From Pegea sp. RAD2-039 (lineage: Eukaryota; Chordata; Thaliacea; Salpida; Salpidae), in assembly GCA_034620365.1 (NCBI GenBank), contig JAQGEQ010000175.1:806001-870000 (forward strand): a DNA stretch of 64,000 nt, read 5' to 3'. Position numbers and translations under genes: made by a program. Positions 56,680 through 64,000 of the stretch are shown one piece after another. The stretch's first letter is position 1. Each line of letters starts with the position of its first letter. The notes beneath the pieces are model-generated. The model was given only the letters and a program-made list of their open reading frames with translations. It had not been told where the DNA came from and made no database searches.

Positions 56680-57899
56680 ACAAGTATCAAATGTTCCCAT
56701 CAATTTCGACTTTTTGCTCATCTTTATTAAGAATATATTTCAAATCATGTTCATAGGCAATGCCTGTAAATAAGTTCTGATTTTTTACATTGAAACATGT
56801 TGCTTTTGTGCTGATAAATCTGTAATATTTTCGAACTTTTGATTGCAACTTATTTATTCGTATAAATCAATCCAACTCAGAAATCATTTGTATTTTCTTA
56901 CTAAGTACCTCTAAAACCGATGAGTAAAAAAATGTCTTTATAAAATAGCTGTTAGAAATTTGAAAATAAAGACTATAAAAGAATTAATAAAAATACATCA
57001 CTAAATACTTAAAGTTGTGCAAGATCACATTTACAAATCATGCAGTATTATTAAAAACGTTACAACTTCTACTTTTTTAAATCAACTAAAATATTAGAAC
57101 TATTTGAAAATAGTCAGTTTGCTTTACTCTAGTTAGCTATATACACAAGATACACAAGACTGAAACCCTTTTTAAATTTAAAGTTTTTAAAGGTAAAATA
57201 GATTTTTAGCCAAGGTTCTGCCAAGACCTAAATGAATTTAGAGCATCTAACCTAAACAAGAAACTAAAACATTGTTGGTAACTGTTTTTGACTCAAAGAA
57301 TGAAATTAAATTTAAATCAATAAAAATATAAAAAAAAGGTTAAAAACCAAAAGATGTTTTAAAAAATTATTTTATGATTGATAATGTTTTTTATAGATTT
57401 ATATGGTTATAATGTATTGCTAAAATGTATCATACTTAATTAGTTTTGATTAATCCTTTAATCTCTGAATATATTCTAAATTTCTTATTAAAAGTAATGA
57501 TAATCAAAAGATTTCAAAAAATTAAGAAAGAATTGTAATTGTAAATATATAATAAAAGAAAAATAAATGTAGCTCTTTATATCTCAATAATTATTAAGGA
57601 GATTGAAACAATATTGACTGACTACCTGTGTATAGTATAGTTTCAAGCAGTTTATCCCCAAAATATATACACTAGAACAATATAAAGAATTATTTGACTT
57701 CTATTATAAGAATTTTTGAAATCTCTGAATTCGATTCATTATTTAAACATCAGCAACATTTTTGAAAAAAAAAACAAAACAAATAAATATAAAAATTGAT
57801 AAACGGTCTAAATGTTCTACTAGTAGCAGGTGACTTCTAAACATTTTTCATCACCAAATAGATGATTTGTACTTGAAGTGAATTCTGGTGTGCTTGATG
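56680..57899. other. LAMP-B 3' flank
   Basis: AT-rich, no coding signal; AATAAA at 56965-56970 is a plausible poly(A) signal for LAMP-B. Confidence 0.4.
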
Positions 57900-58110
57900 A
57901 TGCTTGCCGATTCCAGCTTCTGCGTGTGATATATTTGAAATTTAGAGTATTTTGCTGGTGACTAAATGTGTTAAACGTCATTATCGTGTAGACGGTTGTC
58001 ATTCGATAATAAGCTTTGTGGTAGATAGTGCGTATCGTTAATATATTTATAGTTGTTGTTAGTCGCCTTATCAATTTGAATAAAACTCTACATAAAGATT
58101 CATTATCATT
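57900..58110 (+). repeat. Second copy of the 33.7-kb LTR-like repeat, inverted
   Basis: The minus strand of about 57950-58100 aligns with the plus strand of about 33645-33800: shared runs include 'gcgactaac', 'ataaatatattaacga' and 'atgacgtttaacacattta'. It lies in the opposite orientation to the relic at 32650-33860. No coding interior flanks it, so a solo LTR or a fragment is likely. An 84-codon minus-strand frame here is a by-product. Ends are approximate. Confidence 0.6.
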
Positions 58111-61100
58111 ACCTAAGTACAGTACACTGCGTCAAGATTATTTCAGGTCTACATTCACAAGCACATGCTTCTAATATAAATAAAAAAAAGAAATTATAAA
58201 ACTTTTTAACTTATGTAAATTACATTTTACAATAATAAAGTTTTTTTTTTATAGAAAACCTAATAGACACATTGAAGAGCTAGTTTAAATGTATAAAAAA
58301 ATTTATAAAAATAATTCTAAAATTATTCCTAAACTGAGTTGAAGCACAAAAATTGGCAGAAAGACAAACAAAACAATCAAATACATATGCATTAACTCTG
58401 CTTAGCAATAGTTTTATGACAATTTTAATATAGTTGCTAGAATAACCATTAACTGTACATGAAGTATACAAGTAGATGCTTGTATACACTGCTAAAGTAG
58501 ATTAGATATAGCAGTTTTGCTTCTTTATGTTTTTAAGTAGAGTGGGTATATACGAAACATTATTTATAAAACACTTTAGAGTTTGTTGTCTGAAAAGTTT
58601 TTGTTTATTTTGACAGTTTAACCTGCACACTATTTTATAAAAAATATTATGTATGCTTCTGTGTAAATCTTTGCTTAATTCTACCCAAATATATAAATTA
58701 GTATTAACTTAAAAGAATAAACTATTTTTAGTAATTCACTGTAAAGAAACTATTAAAAACATGTAGTGTTTACCTATAGCAAATCTATAATACTTAGACA
58801 TTGTGAGCCTCTTTGTGCTTTTTAATTTAGCTTGCATATAAGCATGTATGTTCCCTAGAATAGATTTCAGTAAAAGAATACCAACTATATTTGAAATTCG
58901 ACAGATAATATTTTAGTCTTCTCTATTTTTCTTACACTTAGTGATAGTTTAAATTTCTTTTTGGCAACGCTGATAAAATTAATATTATTTTTACAGCGTG
59001 AGACCTGGTTTTTTAATTTCCTGTATTTCTTAACTTTACCAAGTTGTAAAATAAAAATAATGAATTTAGTTTTCTAAAACTCACTACATCCCTTCTTTAG
59101 TATAATTCTTAAAATTCATTTGTAAAATGTTTATAAAAAACTCAGTTAGTATACTGATTATAATTTATTTTAACATTATAATAAGATTTTTTAAATCAAA
59201 TTTTTCCCTCAAAGTCTACTTAATTATATAAAATAGTTCACAATTCATTTTAATGTCCTATCATTTTATTTAAAGACTATTTAGATTAAATTATTAGCTT
59301 TTACTTTAATTATTCATGATTTTAACCTTTGTTATAACTTTTTTATAAGTATATTTTCTTTTATGAATTTTAATTAACTTATATATGTGAAAAATATTTG
59401 AAATGCAAAAGTCTTTGGGTAAAACTGTTTAGGTTTGAACTTTATAAAATTATTACAAATCTTTTTTAGTAAATCTAGAACTACTTTATTTTTATTTTTT
59501 GCTTCTATTATGCTATTACAATTTGTATTAATTTCTAATACAATTTTAGTTGTTAAAATGATAAAATATTTCAATTTTTGTTTCTTTTAACAATTACTTT
59601 TTAAATTACTTAAAAGTGAACATTTTCCCACCTTAAATATGTTTGTTTACTTTCTAGAAATATAAAAAACTTTATTTTCAGATAATGTTAGTTTATAATT
59701 ACTTGAAAGCCATAAATTTTGTTTCATTGTTGTAATTTGTTATTTTTATTGTTATATTTGAAAAAATACTATTATGTTAACTTTATGGTAATATAATGTT
59801 TTTGCTAAATGATATAGAAGACCCTTTTAAAGTATCATCAACATTATTTGTTATATAAATCATTTAATATTTATTTAGATAGTTTTGTTTCAGCAACTTT
59901 TTTAAAATCTTTCAACATTAACTAATTTCAAGATTTTTTTAGTTTTGTATAATCAAGCATTTCATATTTTTAGTTTTTGCATCATTGCAATATCAACAAT
60001 AAACAATAAGCTTCTATTTCAAACTTAAAAATCGTATCTTTCACGTTTTGGTGGAAAGATAATAATCTTTAAGACCGTAATAGCTTGAAGTAAGTTCAGG
60101 AAGTCAAGTTTCCTCAACTTTATGATGAAATCTATGAGATGATATAGCTATGGTTAAACTGTCATCAGCTATTATTATGCATCACGATATTTTTCTTTTT
60201 TATCATACTTTGTATCTCTTTGAATGTTATTTTCCGCATTTATTTAAACAATTGAAAGTTTAAAAAATGGAAATACTTTCATGAAATCATGATATTTTTC
60301 TGCTTTCAAAAAAAATGAAGTATTTGTTTATCTTTTTTCTCTTAAAACTGTTTTGGTTCCTTGAGAAGAAATAGATATAAATTCACTAAAAGTTATTTCC
60401 TCATTATACTAAGTAGATGCTACTAGTAGATGAGCTTATTTATTTTTGGTGACTTTTCAATAAAGATTTGTAAATGATATATCTTCTTTTATCAACTGTG
60501 TTAATGTATTTGTGAGTTATAACTTTATTTTTGTCTTAAACTGTTCAATTTTTAAATCTTGTTTCTTTTTTATAACCATTAAGTGGTTGTTTATACAAAC
60601 TAGTGTGAGTGTTTGCTTTCACCAAGCTATAGAACTACTTTGTATCAACTACCTTATATTTTGTTTTTTTAATTATAAGAATTTAAGCAGTTGTGATAAG
60701 TAGTTTCAATTAACATCAACATCAAATCCACTTTATTTTTATCATTTATATATTTTTGTTATAAACATTGAAAGTAAAAGCTTTCAGTTAGCAATTGAAC
60801 ATCAATCATCATACTTATGAGATATCGAAGTTAATGTTTAACATACAGCAGGGGTACATACTATTCATGTAGAGAATAGTCTCCATCTTACTTGCTGAAA
60901 CGAAGAAATTGAAGTACTTTATCTAAACAACCTGATTTTACCGAAGAGTATAAAAGAGAAGGTGACAATAAAAAAGTGAGAGATACAAATAGAGAAAAAG
61001 TATCTATCTCACATTTGTTAATGTCAAGACGACTGATGTTCTTCTTTATGTGCCTTTAAATTTGCCAACTAGATTCTGTCCACCTTTCATATGTTCTTAA

Positions 61101-64000
61101 TTTATTACCAGACTGGTGTTCTTAAAAAGAGTTAGCTTCTAAAAGTTGTTTGCTTTGTGACACTTTTTACAAAATGTAGAAGTATTTTGATTTTAAAGGT
61201 AGGTTTGAAAGGAAAAAAATTTAATTCGACTGTTTTTGCTATAGCTAAAGCAATAAGGTTTTAAACTGATGTACATATGGCCGTCAAACAATAGGTAAAC
61301 CAAATTTCAGGCTGTTTTTTCATTCTTATGTTGATGAAACATACAACAGCCTGTGTTTGTTACCTTCTGTTTGTCGTCTGTTATCTTCAACTCACAAATT
61401 TATCTTCAAATTTCACTTCGTATAATTAACTTTTAATAAACTGCTATAAGTTTAAAGTTTGTTTTTAGTTTCTTAATGAAAAAAATCGTTCCTTGTGTCA
61501 TCATCTTTTGCTTCCTCATTTTTTTAGAGGAAGTAAAACTTAATCTAATGAATAGCATTTTTCAAAAACTTATTGAAAATACGATCAGACAGTTTTAAAC
61601 TACAAATGATTGAGTTTTCTAACTCATTTTTGCAATTCCACTAAAATTCTTATCTTGTAATTACCATCTGTAACTTTTGTAAACTAAACTATTTTTGGCC
61701 GCTTAAATGTTGGCATAGGGCGGTTTCATTCACATCTAAATATGCCACTTATCAATTGCGAAATAGTAAATCATTTACTAACCTGTTTTATACCCGCCAA
61801 AATTTATCTATAGAAGTCAAATTTTTTGTGGTTGATAATAAATTTCTTTTACAATTTGATCGTATGTAAGTTACAACTTTACAACTGTTTTATCGCTAGT
61901 CTTTCTTTAATTAAATTTTTGCTACAAATGACAAACTTAACTTTGTAGTTTTTGTGAAAACTTGTTTGATTTTAAGGTTACTTGTTGCAAATCATTTGGC
62001 TTACAGACGTTAGCTATAAATTCATCTCTTTTAAAAAAGCTTTCACTTTTTTGTTGGTCTTATCTTTTCAATGTTTTATCAACAATAAACTACCAGTAAA
62101 TCTTTTGTATGGAGAAAACTGAATAGAAATTATGTTGTATGGCTTTAAAACTTTTCATCGTTTTGTTTATAGCTGAGAAAAAATTGCGAATTTTGTTAAT
62201 ATTTGAAAAAAAAAACTGGAAACTTACATAAACTATCTAGTTTCTCTTTAACTTTCAATTAAATTTCAGTAATAACCTAATACTTTAAAGAGTGAGATAA
62301 CACAACAGAAGCTAATAAAAGTTGAATATCAAGATTTTTCTCAACCATCAATTACAGGTTTTATAATTAAATAACAATATGAGAAAAATTATTTTATTAC
62401 TTTGTGAGTTAATTTGTTAAATGATCAGTTTTTAAGTTGGCTACTGTTTTGATGTTATGTGATTCATGGGGTTTCCATTAATTGATTTTGTTCTTAAACG
62501 CGTTTACCTCTAAACGTAATTTTTTAATTTTAGTGAAATTGTACTTTAAAATAACAAATCAAATAAAAGTTAAACAAAAGTTTTATTTAAGAATTTGATG
62601 AAAATTGTTTTTATAATGTCAATAAATCAAAATTGAGTCATTTCTCGATCATCTATTTCTATCATGATTCAGTCAATTTTTATTACTGATTTTATAAGTG
62701 TTTGTTTAAGTGACTTTCAGAATAACTTTGCAAAAAAATAAAAAAACTGAATTTCGTTTTAACGACACCCTGAATAAATTCTTTCCAACCCCAAATTTAT
62801 TTTTACATTAAAGATGAACTTCAGTAAAAAACTAGTTTTATGCTACTAAAAGCTAAAATAATCTATATCTGTAGTTAAAGGACTGAGATTTTTACGAAAT
62901 TCAAACAAAAAAATAAAAACTATCAAAAGTAAAAACAATTAATTCGTTGATAATCGTTATACAAACCTATAAATATTATTATTTTTACAAAATTTTGGTT
63001 GAAATTAAATTTTTGATATTATAATTTTCCTAATTAAATATTGTCGCCACCAAATAGTAACTCGAGATACTTCAGGCTTATTAGAAAAAAATTAAGTCAA
63101 AATTCGGTGGTTTTTTAAACAATTTTGACCTTAAAAAGCCAACATATTTAAACTAAAGAAGCTGATAAAATCTATTTTTATAATTTTGAGTAAGTACTAC
63201 AACACATAATAATTTCTGAAAAAATGTAACCTTATCTATTTCGAAAACCTTCAGAGTGAAGATAATTAGTTCATTTAATTGCCTAACATAAGACTTTAAT
63301 TTATTGAGGTATTAATAGAGTTTAAGCTAGTATAGGAAAAAATGCTTATTTGTTCATATTCTGTTTATGTACGTTAGTTTTGAACTTGTTGTAGGTCAGA
63401 TAAACGGCATTGATTAATTACTTTTGTCTTTAACAGCCTAAGCTTAAACATACTTCTCTATCGATTTGTTAATTTCTAAGTAGAATTTTTTAAGAAAAAA
63501 ATTGATAGATATAAATGCATTATATATTCATATCATGTTTATATCGCTTAAAAATAGTCAAAATACTGTTTTTACTTATAGATGAAGTCAACTCATGATT
63601 TGTCGCTTGAAGAAAATAGTAATGTCATTAATATCATAATTTTAATATTTTTATTTGAAATTTATTTTATAGTAAAATCATGAATTCAGTAAAAAGGTAA
63701 AAACCCTTAAAAGTATTTGGTTTGAAGTAAAGATTTAGTAAAACCTAACTAAATGTATAGAAGGTTTAGTAAGTATCGCTAGTTTGCGGTTAAACTAAAT
63801 AATTCTAGAAGACTATATCTACATTCAGAAATTGGTAAATGTTAAAAGCTGTTTGAATTTCATTCGTTGAAAAGTGGCAATAAAACATTGTTGGACTCGT
63901 ATAAAAGGTAAAATTAAAAACAAGACTCAGCCTAAAATATTTCCAGGTTATGATTGATCGGCCAGTACCTCCGTAAACGATGTTACTTTTCTTTACATGA
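58111..64000. other. Gene-poor AT-rich right end
   Basis: I see no supported gene in nearly 6 kb. Short open stretches (minus 58280-58489 and 59374-59574, plus 60512-60703) have flank-like composition. Near the end (about 63939-63958) an acceptor-like site is followed by a sequence very close to the first bases of the LAMP-B stalk exon, but its frame soon stops. Confidence 0.4.

Noticed and set aside
63581..63682. 33-codon hydrophobic peptide after an acceptor-like TATAG
   Set aside because: Too short, AT-driven Ile/Phe/Leu content, and no conserved motif; chance in this composition.

Overview
The window is animal nuclear DNA. It is very AT-rich (about 70-75% A+T by eye, not counted), its genes are split by spliceosomal introns from 19 nt to over 1 kb, and it encodes metazoan families (RMND5, DDX41, HSF, LAMP, SLC5 sugar transporter, rolling-stone-like protein). 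About one gene per 5-6 kb suggests a fairly compact genome. Nearly every gene has a T-rich AG acceptor a few to about 45 nt before its start codon, which suggests spliced-leader trans-splicing. A hydrozoan or another early-branching or small invertebrate would fit; the species cannot be fixed from the sequence.

Layout: rolling-stone-like membrane protein (-, 1378-2691); intronless DDX41 (+, 6644-8503), followed after only 188 nt by NDUFS4 (+, 8692-9715); a 14-exon SLC5 sugar/Na+ cotransporter (+, 11260-15957); a non-LTR retrotransposon 3' fragment (-, 19180-19925); intronless heat shock factor (+, 21417-22721); 7-exon IMP4 (-, 25237-27619); a small EGF-like transmembrane protein missed by simple ORF finding (+, 31163-32502); a collapsed LTR-retrotransposon relic (32650-33860) with a related repeat at 57900-58110; a 17-exon TPR protein ending in a polybasic CaaX box (+, 35417-40701); intronless RMND5 (+, 43709-44884); and a two-gene LAMP cluster (+, 45737-56679). 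The segments between are AT-rich and non-coding as far as I can see.

The most interesting part is the LAMP cluster. LAMP-A has a signal peptide, a Thr/Pro stalk, one LAMP domain and a transmembrane tail (CD68-like). LAMP-B has a longer Thr-rich stalk and four LAMP domains in a row. Each gene ends in two tandem terminal exons in the same phase. Each of these supplies the last conserved cysteine, the transmembrane helix and a different cytoplasmic tail, a layout like the alternative last exons of vertebrate LAMP2. LAMP-A also carries an apparent 19-nt intron exactly where every LAMP-B domain has a full-size intron. LAMP-B has no signal-peptide exon of its own that I can find, so it may share the one from LAMP-A.

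All multi-exon models were built by hand from splice sites, phase and protein family. The complete CDS models sum to a multiple of three, and LAMP-B does so when its missing 5' exon ends in phase 1.
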